DNA of 6,141 bases, from assembly GCF_900698945.1 (NCBI RefSeq), contig NZ_LR217718.1, forward strand, positions 1-6,141, in the 5' to 3' direction. Shown here in pieces: positions 1-6,141 of this stretch; position 1 is the first letter of the stretch; every line of letters starts with the position of its first letter. Position numbers and translations under genes: made by a program. Below the pieces are notes generated by a model. It had not been told where the DNA came from. It saw only the letters and a list, made by a program, of their open reading frames with translations, and ran no database searches. Origin of the DNA: Buchnera aphidicola (Cinara laricifoliae) (GTDB lineage: Bacteria; Pseudomonadota; Gammaproteobacteria; Enterobacterales; Enterobacteriaceae).

Positions 1-79
1 AAAAATTAAACATTTACAAAAATTAAATAAGTTTTTTTAAAAAAATAAATGCAAAATAACTTTTAAAAAAAAAAAAATA

Positions 80-108
80 AAGACATTATATATTTTATAT
101 AGTATATT
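80..108 (+). promoter_or_regulatory. Candidate sigma-70 promoter for leuBCD
   Basis: A possible -35 box AAGACA (80-85, four of six to TTGACA) is followed after 17 bases by TATATT (103-108, five of six to TATAAT). Transcription would start near 115, leaving a leader of about 30 bases before the leuB start at 147. In sequence this A+T-rich, -10-like hexamers arise often by chance. The weight comes from the G/C-containing -35 match, the ideal spacing and the position just upstream of the first gene. Confidence 0.35.
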
Positions 109-136
109 AATTAATAGATTATTTGAAAAATTATAA

Positions 137-141
137 AAAGG
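137..141 (+). promoter_or_regulatory. Ribosome binding site deciding the leuB start
   Basis: AAAGG lies five bases before the ATG at 147. An in-frame TTG at 123 would lengthen the protein by eight residues, but it has no purine-rich site in front. The protein from 147 ([14 protein letters not shown]) also lines up with the start of E. coli LeuB, so the ATG at 147 is preferred. Confidence 0.7.
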
Positions 142-146
142 TTAAA

Positions 147-1274
147 ATGAAAAAATTATTTAATATAGCAGTTTTACCTGGTGATGGAATCGGGCCTGAA
201 GTTATGTTAGAAACATATAAAATATTAAATGTTATTAATAGTAAATTTGATCATAAAATTCATACTCATGAATTTGATATTGGTGGAATAGCTTTTGATA
301 AATTTGGTACACCATTACCAAAAAAAACATTGGATGGATGTATAAAATCAGATGCTATTTTATTTGGATCGGTTGGAGGAAAAAAATGGACATGTTTATC
401 TCGGGATAAACAACCTGAAAGAGGCGCTTTATTGCCACTTAGACGATTTTTTAATTTATTTATTAATATTAGGCCAATTAAGTTAAATAACGACTTAAAA
501 CAGCTATCTCCACTCCGAGAGAGTATAATAAAGAATGGGTTTGATATCTTATGTATTCGAGAATTAATAGGTGGTATATATTTTGGTTTACCTAAAGGAA
601 GAAATTCATTTAATAAAAAAAATATTTCTGCTTTTGATACAGAAATTTATTCTACTAAAGAAATTGAAAGAATTGCAAAAGTTGCTTTTCAATTAGCACT
701 AAAAAGAAAGAAACAAGTTTATTCTATAGATAAAGCAAATGTATTAGAAAGTTCTTCTCTATGGAGAGAAGTAGTAACAACAGTTTCTAAAAATTTTCCA
801 GATGTGACATTACATCATTTATATGTAGATAATGCTGCTATGCAGTTGATTAAACATCCTAATCAATTTGATGTAATATTATGTTCTAATTTATTTGGTG
901 ATATTTTGTCAGATGAATGCGCTATGTTAACTGGATCCATTGGAATGTTACCTTCCGCTAGTTTAAATAAAAATTTTTTTGGATTATTTGAACCAGCTGG
1001 AGGATCTGCTCCTGATTTAAAGGGTAAAAATTTAGCTAATCCAATTGCTCAAATTCTTTCCTTAGCTTTACTATTTGAATATTCTTTAAATTTAAAAGAT
1101 ATTGCTCAATATATTGAGTTAGCTGTAATAAAAACCTTAAAAAAAGGATATCGTACTTTAGATATTTCTGATGGTAAAAATTATATCCACACTGATCAAA
1201 TGGGTACCAAAATTGCTAAAACATTATCTGAGATAATAACTAATGAAAACTACATTATATCAAAAAATATTTAA
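147..1274 (+). CDS. leuB: 3-isopropylmalate dehydrogenase LeuB
   Basis: LeuB is the cytoplasmic NAD-dependent enzyme that oxidises and decarboxylates 3-isopropylmalate to 2-oxoisocaproate, the last leucine-specific step before transamination. The 375-residue protein is slightly longer than E. coli LeuB (about 363), mostly through a C-terminal extension that runs into leuC. The N-terminal [14 protein letters not shown] block is intact. The family signatures [22 protein letters not shown] and [14 protein letters not shown] are also present, followed by [18 protein letters not shown]. The catalytic pair is Tyr145 and Lys196, and the metal-binding aspartates fall at about 228, 252 and 256, matching E. 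coli within one residue. It is the first gene of leuBCD, with no leuA directly upstream as would be usual. No truncation or frameshift is seen, so it should be functional. The start at 147 is chosen over TTG at 123 because of the AAAGG site and the family alignment. Confidence 0.97.
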   Translation: MKKLFNIAVLPGDGIGPEVMLETYKILNVINSKFDHKIHTHEFDIGGIAFDKFGTPLPKKTLDGCIKSDAILFGSVGGKKWTCLSRDKQPERGALLPLRRFFNLFINIRPIKLNNDLKQLSPLRESIIKNGFDILCIRELIGGIYFGLPKGRNSFNKKNISAFDTEIYSTKEIERIAKVAFQLALKRKKQVYSIDKANVLESSSLWREVVTTVSKNFPDVTLHHLYVDNAAMQLIKHPNQFDVILCSNLFGDILSDECAMLTGSIGMLPSASLNKNFFGLFEPAGGSAPDLKGKNLANPIAQILSLALLFEYSLNLKDIAQYIELAVIKTLKKGYRTLDISDGKNYIHTDQMGTKIAKTLSEIITNENYIISKNI

Positions 1275-2646
1275 ATCACATTTAATTTATAATAAAAAAA
1301 ATATTACACCAATTATTTACATTGATTTACATTTAATACATGAGGTAACATCCCCTCAAGCATTTGCAGGACTGAAAGAAAAAAATAGAATTGTTCGAAA
1401 ACCGAAACAAACATTTGCAATCATGGATCATAATGTACCAACCATTTCTAGAGATATTAATAATTCTTCTAAAATGGCAAAAATACAAATGAATACTTTA
1501 TTAAAAAATTGTCAGGATTTTAATATTTCTTGTTATGATTTAAAAAATATAAATCAAGGTATCGTACATGTAGTAGGTCCTGAACAAGGTATGACTTTAC
1601 CTGGAATGACAATTGTTTGTGGAGATTCACATACATCAACTCATGGTGCTTTTGGTGCATTAGCATTCGGAATAGGAACTTCAGAAGTAGAACATGTATT
1701 AGCTACTCAAACTTTACCTCAAAATTATATGAAAAATATGCGAATACATATATCTGGAAACCAAAAGAATAATGTTTACTCCAAAGATATTATTTTAAAT
1801 ATTATTAATCAAATTGGTACTTCTGGAGGTACTGGATATGTTGTAGAATTTACTGGTCCTGTTATAAAAAAAATGAGTATGGAAAGCAGAATGACTATTT
1901 GCAATATGGCAATTGAATTAGGAGCAAAATCTGGTATTATACAACCTGATAATATTACTTATCAATATCTAAAAAATAAAAATTTTACTCCTAAAAATCG
2001 TTCATGGAATGAATATAAAAAATTTTGGAATATTTTAAAATCTGGACCTAAAGCTATTTTTGAAAAGGATATTTTAGTTAATATATCAAACTTATCTCCA
2101 CAAATTACATGGGGGACAAATCCATCTCAAGTAATTTCTATTGATAGTAAAATTCCAAAATTAAAAAATTTTAACGATAAAAACTCCCTAGAAAACGCAA
2201 AAAGATCATTAGACTACATGGGATTAAAAGATGGAGTTAGTTTAGTTAATATACCTGTTGATAAAGTTTTTATTGGATCATGTACAAATTCTCGAATTGA
2301 AGATCTACGAATAGTAGCATCAGTTGTTAAGAATAAAATGGTTGCAGATAATATAGAAGCTATAATTGTTCCTGGATCAGGATTAGTAAAAAGACAAGCT
2401 GAAAGAGAAGGTTTAGATAAAATTTTTAAAAAATCTGGTTTTCAATGGAGACATGCTGGTTGCTCTATGTGTCTAGGTATGAATGAAGACCAATTAAAAC
2501 CTAAAGAAAGATGTGCTTCTACTAGTAATAGAAATTTTGAAGGAAGACAGGGTCCTCAAGGTCGAACTCATCTTATGAGCCCTTGGTTGGCTGCACAAAC
2601 TGCTTTATATGGAAAATTTGTTAATATTAAAAATTTTTATTCATAA
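1243..2646 (+). CDS. leuC: 3-isopropylmalate dehydratase large subunit LeuC
   Basis: LeuC is the iron-sulfur, aconitase-family large subunit of isopropylmalate isomerase. With LeuD it converts 2-isopropylmalate to 3-isopropylmalate. The 467-residue protein is almost the same length as E. coli LeuC (466). It starts with [10 protein letters not shown], matching the E. coli start, and carries [14 protein letters not shown]-like (IMDHN), [27 protein letters not shown] and [14 protein letters not shown] blocks. The three cysteines that hold the [4Fe-4S] cluster are at 347 (GSCTNSR), 407 and 410 (GCSMC), exactly the E. coli positions. The start lies inside the end of leuB (32-bp overlap). Only a weak GAG-type site precedes it, which suggests translational coupling to leuB. 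leuD follows after 25 bp, as expected for co-production of the two subunits. No decay is seen. Confidence 0.97.
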   Translation: MKTTLYQKIFKSHLIYNKKNITPIIYIDLHLIHEVTSPQAFAGLKEKNRIVRKPKQTFAIMDHNVPTISRDINNSSKMAKIQMNTLLKNCQDFNISCYDLKNINQGIVHVVGPEQGMTLPGMTIVCGDSHTSTHGAFGALAFGIGTSEVEHVLATQTLPQNYMKNMRIHISGNQKNNVYSKDIILNIINQIGTSGGTGYVVEFTGPVIKKMSMESRMTICNMAIELGAKSGIIQPDNITYQYLKNKNFTPKNRSWNEYKKFWNILKSGPKAIFEKDILVNISNLSPQITWGTNPSQVISIDSKIPKLKNFNDKNSLENAKRSLDYMGLKDGVSLVNIPVDKVFIGSCTNSRIEDLRIVASVVKNKMVADNIEAIIVPGSGLVKRQAEREGLDKIFKKSGFQWRHAGCSMCLGMNEDQLKPKERCASTSNRNFEGRQGPQGRTHLMSPWLAAQTALYGKFVNIKNFYS

Positions 2647-2671
2647 ACTTTTTAGAGATAATTTTATTATA

Positions 2672-3277
2672 ATGCAAAATTTTATAAAACATATTGGTAT
2701 TATAGTTCCTTTAAATATATCAAATATTGATACAGATATAATTATTCCAAAACAATTCTTACAAAAAATTGACAGAATTGGATTTGGTAAAAAATTATTT
2801 TATAATTGGAGATTTTTAGATTCTTTTGGAAAAAAAGAAAATCCTGATTTTATTTTAAATAAAGATATTTATCGTAATGCAAGTGTTTTATTAACACGTA
2901 ATAATTTTGGGTGTGGTTCTTCTAGAGAACATGCTGTATGGGCTTTAATGGATTATGGTTTCAAAGTAATTATTGCTCATAGTTTTTCTGATATTTTTAT
3001 AAACAATTGTTTAAATAATCGTTTATTATTAATTACTCTTTCTAAAAAAATAATAGATAAATTATTTATTATTCTAGAAAAAAAATCAAAAGTTATCTGT
3101 ATGATCGATTTATTAAAAGAAATGATTATTATAGATAACCATTGTATTCAATTCGTAATTGATCCTATTAAAAAACAATCTATTATATATGGATTTGATA
3201 ATATTGATTATACTTTAAAACATGAAGAAAAAATAAAGATGTATGAAAAAAAACATTCCATATTTAATTTTTATTAA
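2672..3277 (+). CDS. leuD: 3-isopropylmalate dehydratase small subunit LeuD
   Basis: LeuD is the small (swivel-domain) subunit that joins LeuC to form isopropylmalate isomerase and contributes substrate-recognition residues. From the ATG at 2672 the product is 201 residues, the same length as E. coli LeuD. It opens with MQNFIKHIGIIVPL, parallel to the E. coli MAEKFIKHTGLVVPL. Conserved blocks are NIDTDIIIPKQFL, the NFGCGSSREHA signature (about residue 76 onward) and DYGFKVIIAHSFSDIF. An in-frame ATG at 2609 would add 21 residues that overlap the end of leuC and have no counterpart in the family, so it is rejected. The ribosome site is poor (GAG about 14 bases upstream), so translation probably relies on ribosomes finishing leuC 25 bp earlier. 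The C-terminal third has drifted most, as is usual for this family in A+T-rich symbionts. Confidence 0.96.
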   Translation: MQNFIKHIGIIVPLNISNIDTDIIIPKQFLQKIDRIGFGKKLFYNWRFLDSFGKKENPDFILNKDIYRNASVLLTRNNFGCGSSREHAVWALMDYGFKVIIAHSFSDIFINNCLNNRLLLITLSKKIIDKLFIILEKKSKVICMIDLLKEMIIIDNHCIQFVIDPIKKQSIIYGFDNIDYTLKHEEKIKMYEKKHSIFNFY

Positions 3278-3316
3278 AAATGATACTTAAGTTTTATTTA
3301 TAAATAATATTTTTTA

Positions 3317-3351
3317 TTCAGAAAATTTTTAATTAAAAAAAATTTTCTGAA
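3317..3351. repeat. Hairpin between leuD and leuA (14-bp stem)
   Basis: The arms 3317-3330 and 3338-3351 are perfect reverse complements of each other, with a seven-base loop AATTAAA. The stem includes two G-C pairs (the TCAG/CTGA part). No T run follows on either strand, so it is not a classic intrinsic terminator. It could instead protect the 3' end of the leuBCD message, act as a weak terminator, or lie in the leader of leuA. It sits 39 bp downstream of the leuD stop and 52 bp upstream of leuA. Confidence 0.65.
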
Positions 3352-3391
3352 AATTAATATATCCGAAAATTTATTTTATTAAAAAAATTTA

Positions 3392-3396
3392 AAAGG
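3392..3396 (+). promoter_or_regulatory. Ribosome binding site of leuA
   Basis: AAAGG sits seven bases before the ATG at 3404. It is among the best Shine-Dalgarno matches in the window and is stronger than those of leuC and leuD. This fits leuA being translated independently rather than by coupling to leuD. Confidence 0.7.
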
Positions 3397-3403
3397 TTTT
3401 ACT

Positions 3404-4951
3404 ATGAAAGAAAAAATTATTATTTTTGATACAACATTACGTGATGGCGAACAAGCTTTACCAGCTAGTTTGAATTCAAATAAAAAAATACAAATTGCTT
3501 TAGCTTTAGAACGTATGGGGGTAGACGTTATTGAAGCAGGTTTTCCTATTTCTTCACCTGGAGAATTTAAATCAATAGAATCTATTTCTAAAATAATCAA
3601 AAAAAGTAAAATATGTAGTTTAGCACGATGTTTACCAAAAGATATTGATATTGCTGCCCAATCTATGAAATACGCAACAGAAAATAGAATTCATCTTTTT
3701 TTAGGTACTTCTAATTTACATATATCTTCTAAATTAAAAAAGAGTTTTAATGAAATAATAGATATGGCTATTTCATCTGTTATAAGAGCTCGTAAATATA
3801 CTGATGATGTTGAATTTTCATGTGAGGATGCCGGAAGAACTTCATTAGATAATTTATGTCGTATTATTGAAGCTGTTATTGATGCTGGAGCTACTACGAT
3901 CAACATTCCTGATACTGTAGGATATACTACTCCAACTCAATTTAAAAAAATTATCCAAACAATTTTCCGTTATGTTAAAAACATAAATAAAGTTATAGTC
4001 TCAGTACACTGTCATAATGATCTAGGAATGGCTGTAGGTAACTCTATTAGCGCTATTGAGGCTGGTGCAAGACAAATTGAAGGAACTATGAATGGATTAG
4101 GTGAAAGAGCTGGAAATACAGCTTTAGAAGAAGTAATAATGGCCTTGTATGTACATCAAAATATATTAAAAAAATATACTAATATAAATTATAAAGAAAT
4201 TTATAAAACTAGCAAAATAGTTAGTCAATTTTGTAATATGCCAATTTCTGTAAATAAAGCGATTATAGGAAAAAATGCATTTTCACATTCATCTGGAATT
4301 CATCAAGACGGTGTTTTAAAAAACAGAGAAAATTATGAAATTATTGATCCGATTTTTATTGGATTAAATAATTGTAAATTAAATTTAACTTCTCGATCTG
4401 GACGAGCAGCTGTAGAATATCGTATGAAAGAAATGGGGTATAATCAAAATGATTATAATTTAAATGAATTATATATTGATTTTTTAAAACTCGCAGATAA
4501 AAAAGGACAAGTTTTTGATTATGATTTAGAAGCTTTAGCTTTTTTTAAAAAACAACAAAATATTGAAGAATATTTCAAGTTAGAATATTTTGATGTACAT
4601 ACTAAGTTATCAGGATTATCAGTAGCATCTATTATTTTAATTTGCGGTTCTCAAACAAATATTCAAAAAGCAACAACGAGTAATGGACCCGTAGACGCTA
4701 TCTATCAAGCTCTAAATAAAGCAACTTTATATCCTATTATTTTAAAAAAATTTAATTTAATAGCTAATGGAGAAGGTAAAGATGCTTTAGGAAAAGTAGA
4801 TATTGTTGTACAGTATAAATTACGAAATTTTCATGGTGTAGGCTTAGCTACTGATATTATTGAAGCATCAGCTCAAGCTATGGTCAATGTATCAAATTAT
4901 ATTTGGAAATCAACTCAAGTAAATAAAGAATTAGAAAAATTAAATAAATAA
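3404..4951 (+). CDS. leuA: 2-isopropylmalate synthase LeuA
   Basis: LeuA catalyses the committed step of leucine synthesis, condensing acetyl-CoA with 2-oxoisovalerate. It has 515 residues against 523 in E. coli. The N-terminal HMGL-like TIM barrel opens with [17 protein letters not shown], with the catalytic Arg13 and metal ligand Asp14. His202 and His204 ([10 protein letters not shown]) and Asn238 (NGLGERAGN) complete the divalent-metal site at the E. coli positions. A linker with HSSGIHQDG follows. The C-terminal regulatory (LeuA allosteric dimerisation) domain, about residues 390-505, keeps [25 protein letters not shown] and [17 protein letters not shown]. Leucine feedback control may therefore survive. 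Placement is unusual: the gene lies after leuBCD and just before repA, in the same direction, with its own spacer and a good AAAGG site, so it is probably a separate transcription unit. No leucine-rich attenuator leader is evident upstream. Confidence 0.97.
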   Translation: MKEKIIIFDTTLRDGEQALPASLNSNKKIQIALALERMGVDVIEAGFPISSPGEFKSIESISKIIKKSKICSLARCLPKDIDIAAQSMKYATENRIHLFLGTSNLHISSKLKKSFNEIIDMAISSVIRARKYTDDVEFSCEDAGRTSLDNLCRIIEAVIDAGATTINIPDTVGYTTPTQFKKIIQTIFRYVKNINKVIVSVHCHNDLGMAVGNSISAIEAGARQIEGTMNGLGERAGNTALEEVIMALYVHQNILKKYTNINYKEIYKTSKIVSQFCNMPISVNKAIIGKNAFSHSSGIHQDGVLKNRENYEIIDPIFIGLNNCKLNLTSRSGRAAVEYRMKEMGYNQNDYNLNELYIDFLKLADKKGQVFDYDLEALAFFKKQQNIEEYFKLEYFDVHTKLSGLSVASIILICGSQTNIQKATTSNGPVDAIYQALNKATLYPIILKKFNLIANGEGKDALGKVDIVVQYKLRNFHGVGLATDIIEASAQAMVNVSNYIWKSTQVNKELEKLNK

Positions 4952-4963
4952 ACGATAATAATT

Positions 4964-4991
4964 TATTTATATTTTTTCGAAAATATAAATA
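4964..4991. repeat. Hairpin with TTCG loop after leuA
   Basis: The arms 4964-4975 and 4980-4991 form a perfect 12-bp stem made only of A-T pairs, closed by the four-base loop TTCG (4976-4979). As RNA this is a UUCG tetraloop, although the closing pair is U-A rather than the especially stable C-G. It starts 12 bp after the leuA stop and has no T run behind it. It may act as a weak terminator or protect the 3' end of the leuA message. Confidence 0.6.
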
Positions 4992-4996
4992 CATTT

Positions 4997-5035
4997 AATT
5001 ATTAATTGATAATAAGAATTAATGACTTAATAATT
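4997..5035. repeat. Inverted repeat between leuA and repA
   Basis: AATTATTAA (4997-5005) pairs with TTAATAATT (5027-5035) across a 21-base loop. An alternative shorter fold pairs ATTAATT (5001-5007) with AATTAAT (5017-5023). Both are pure A/T, so chance is a serious explanation. It is listed because it lies in the short control region ahead of repA, where IncFII-type plasmids carry structured leader RNA. Confidence 0.3.
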
Positions 5036-5051
5036 CATAAAAATAAAAGTT

Positions 5052-5081
5052 TTTAAACTATTTATTTTATGAAAATATATA
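5052..5081 (+). promoter_or_regulatory. Weak candidate promoter for repA
   Basis: TTTAAA (5052-5057, four of six to TTGACA) is followed after 18 bases by TATATA (5076-5081, four of six to TATAAT). This is the best spaced pair I can see in the 165-bp gap ahead of repA, but such pairs are common in sequence this A+T-rich. RepA could equally be reached by read-through from leuA. Confidence 0.2.
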
Positions 5082-5116
5082 AAAATTTTTTATGAAAAAT
5101 TTATAATAGGTTATTT

Positions 5117-5962
5117 ATGTTAGAAAGAAAATATGTATATAATCCGTACCCACAATTTATTCAACCAGAAAATTATAAAAAACGTCCAGCATTTATTAGA
5201 TATGCGATGAAATGCGCAGCTAAACTTGATGTTGCTCGAAATAAAATTTATTCATCTATTCGTGAATTTAAAAATCCAATTACAGGATGTGTTTTACCAC
5301 GCAAAAGACGATTAAATGAACATCGTGCACGAGCTTTACGAGCTATGACACAAGCTATGTTATATCATTTTAATATTTCTTCTACTTTAGTGATGGCTTC
5401 TGTTGAAAAATTATCTGATGTGTGTGGTTTATCAACATATTCTAATATAGGTAATAAATCTATTACCAGAGCTTCTCGATTAATTACAGATTTTATGGAA
5501 CCAATTGGTTTAATTAGTTGTCAAAAGATATGGGATAAGATTTTAGGAACATATATTCCTAAAATCATATGTTTAAAACCATTATTTTTCATGATGTTTA
5601 ATATTTCTCAGTTTAGATTAAAACAAATTAGAGTAACCCAATTAAAGTGGATTAATAAACAGCTAGTAAAAAAAGGAAAATCTCAAATAACATTTTTTGA
5701 AGCGGAACAACAAGCAAAAGAAAAACATATTCAACGTGCTTTCACTTATAGACAAAACAAACATTTTTTTAGTGAAAATCAAGACAAAGCTGCTCAAATA
5801 ATTCAGTTAGAAAAAAAATATGCTCGTTCATATATTTTAAATAAATTAGTACAAAAATATTCTATTAAAGAATTATGTAATATTGGATTAGTTAATTTAA
5901 AGAAAAAAGTAAATTCTGAATATTTAAAATTAAAACAATTAGCAGAATATTCTATTCCTTAA
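5117..5962 (+). CDS. repA: IncFII-family plasmid replication initiator RepA (RepA1-type)
   Basis: This is a replication initiator of the IncFII/R1 RepA family, known in Buchnera as RepA1. Such proteins bind the plasmid origin, usually just downstream of their own gene and acting in cis, and start host-dependent replication. It has 281 residues, close to plasmid R1 RepA (about 285). The match is clearest at residues 58-95 (arginine-rich RKRRLNEHRARALRAMTQ, then FHY-like YHF) and 98-152. The second block includes CGLSTYSNIGNKSITRASR, then GLIS and GTYIPKI, in a winged-helix DNA-binding region. The C-terminal half is lysine-rich and predicted helical, as in the family. The start at 5117 has a modest AGG site six bases upstream. 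It is the only repA in the window, whereas many Buchnera leucine plasmids carry two. It reads intact and the non-coding tail behind it is a reasonable origin candidate. Confidence 0.93.
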   Translation: MLERKYVYNPYPQFIQPENYKKRPAFIRYAMKCAAKLDVARNKIYSSIREFKNPITGCVLPRKRRLNEHRARALRAMTQAMLYHFNISSTLVMASVEKLSDVCGLSTYSNIGNKSITRASRLITDFMEPIGLISCQKIWDKILGTYIPKIICLKPLFFMMFNISQFRLKQIRVTQLKWINKQLVKKGKSQITFFEAEQQAKEKHIQRAFTYRQNKHFFSENQDKAAQIIQLEKKYARSYILNKLVQKYSIKELCNIGLVNLKKKVNSEYLKLKQLAEYSIP

Positions 5963-5999
5963 AATAATTTAATAAATTTTATTATAATTAAATAAAATT

Positions 6000-6061
6000 A
6001 TTTTTTGAACATAATTTATATAAATTTTTTAAAAAATTTATATAAATTATGTTCAAAAAAT
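6000..6061. repeat. Perfect 62-bp palindrome downstream of repA
   Basis: The left arm 6000-6030 is the exact reverse complement of the right arm 6031-6061, with no spacer. The centre is TTTTTTAAAAAA, and the outer part of each arm carries the only G/C-containing word, TTGAACAT / ATGTTCAA. Pairing stops at 5999/6062. It starts 37 bp after the repA stop. Buchnera leucine plasmids are known to carry conserved large inverted repeats in intergenic regions, and this is plausibly one. Possible roles are termination of the repA message, RNA stabilisation, or a cruciform or protein site tied to replication. Confidence 0.9.
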
Positions 6062-6092
6062 CTATTTTTAATAGATAATTTTTAAATTTTTC

Positions 6093-6125
6093 ATATATAT
6101 TTTTAAAAAAAAATATATATTTTTT
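6093..6125 (+). terminator. A/T-only intrinsic-terminator-like hairpin
   Basis: The arms 6093-6104 and 6109-6120 form a perfect 12-bp stem with loop AAAA, followed directly by T5 (6121-6125). The shape fits a rho-independent terminator for transcription coming from repA, although the stem has no G-C pair and would be weak. On the other strand the stem is followed by GA and then A-rich sequence, so it is one-directional at best. Confidence 0.4.
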
Positions 6126-6141
6126 CATAATCATCATTTTT

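Larger units (their letters stand above)
1..146. other. Non-coding A+T-rich leader upstream of leuB
   Basis: This stretch has almost no G or C and no credible open reading frame. It contains a T7A7 block (32-45), a run of 13 A (65-77), and a 10-base direct repeat AAAAATTAAA at 1-10 and 18-27. None of these form an iteron array, and I see no DnaA box. If the molecule is circular, this segment continues from the non-coding tail at 5963-6141, giving about 325 bp between repA and leuB. That would be the largest non-coding region of the replicon and the natural place for an origin and the leuBCD promoter. The role as an origin is inference. Confidence 0.6.
5963..6141. other. Non-coding tail after repA, candidate origin/control region
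   Basis: I find no gene here. The region is almost entirely A and T and is dominated by two inverted repeats: a perfect 62-bp palindrome (6000-6061) and an A/T hairpin followed by T5 (6093-6125). A small 6-bp stem (6060-6065 with 6071-6076) lies between them. IncFII-type origins lie downstream of repA, so this is where an origin would be expected, but no iterons or DnaA boxes can be pointed to. The origin role is inference from family knowledge. Confidence 0.45.

Noticed and set aside
1..27. AAAAATTAAA direct repeat as possible iterons
   Set aside because: There are only two copies, made purely of A and T, which is expected by chance at this composition.
123..146. TTG start extending LeuB by eight residues
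   Set aside because: There is no ribosome site upstream of 123, while AAAGG sits correctly before the ATG at 147. The family alignment also begins at 147.
1183..1191. ATATCCACA, one mismatch from the DnaA box TTATCCACA
   Set aside because: It lies inside the conserved coding part of leuB as a single copy, so chance is the better explanation.
2609..2671. Upstream ATG giving a 222-residue LeuD
   Set aside because: The extra 21 residues overlap the end of leuC in another frame and have no match in the family. The ATG at 2672 gives the exact E. coli length.
3332..3360. Possible promoter for leuA with TAATAT at 3355-3360
   Set aside because: The matching -35 position (ATTAAA) is poor and lies inside the hairpin. 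The -10 match is only four of six in a region where such words are common.
3379..3600. Minus-strand open frame of 73 codons
   Set aside because: It lies almost wholly inside leuA on the opposite strand, has no recognisable domain, and is explained as a shadow of a conserved gene.
3691..3906. Minus-strand open frame of 71 codons
   Set aside because: It lies fully within leuA on the opposite strand, with no family match or ribosome site of note.

Overview
The window reads as a plasmid-type replicon from an obligate insect endosymbiont, most probably an aphid Buchnera aphidicola. The base composition is extremely A+T-rich, with lysine-, asparagine- and isoleucine-rich proteins. All genes lie on one strand. 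The proteins remain clearly similar to the enterobacterial (E. coli) enzymes. The combination of a full leucine-biosynthesis set with an IncFII-type RepA is the hallmark of Buchnera leucine (pLeu) plasmids. From memory of the literature, a small version with one repA and no extra genes resembles those of Lachninae-associated Buchnera (Cinara/Tuberolachnus). The exact strain cannot be named from the sequence alone.

Layout: 1-146 is a non-coding A+T-rich leader with a plausible promoter and a clear ribosome binding site. It is followed by leuB (147-1274), leuC (1243-2646, overlapping leuB by 32 bp) and leuD (2672-3277), which look like one operon. A 126-bp spacer with a 14-bp-stem hairpin precedes leuA (3404-4951). 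A 165-bp spacer with a UUCG-loop hairpin then precedes repA (5117-5962). The last 179 bp are non-coding and hold a perfect 62-bp palindrome (6000-6061) and an A/T-only terminator-like hairpin (6093-6125).

Function: LeuA condenses acetyl-CoA with 2-oxoisovalerate, LeuCD isomerises the 2-isopropylmalate, and LeuB oxidises and decarboxylates it to 2-oxoisocaproate. That compound is the direct precursor of leucine, which the symbiont supplies to its host. RepA replicates the molecule that carries these genes. If the window is a linearised complete circle (6141 bp is a sensible size for a minimal pLeu, but circularity is not shown), the circular order is leuA-repA-leuB-leuC-leuD. RepA and the palindrome region would then sit between leuA and leuB, breaking the usual leuABCD order. 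No IS elements, tRNA/rRNA genes, CRISPR arrays or phage genes were seen. Nothing in the window points to a wholly new system; the main points of interest are the gene order, the minimal gene set and the long perfect palindrome.
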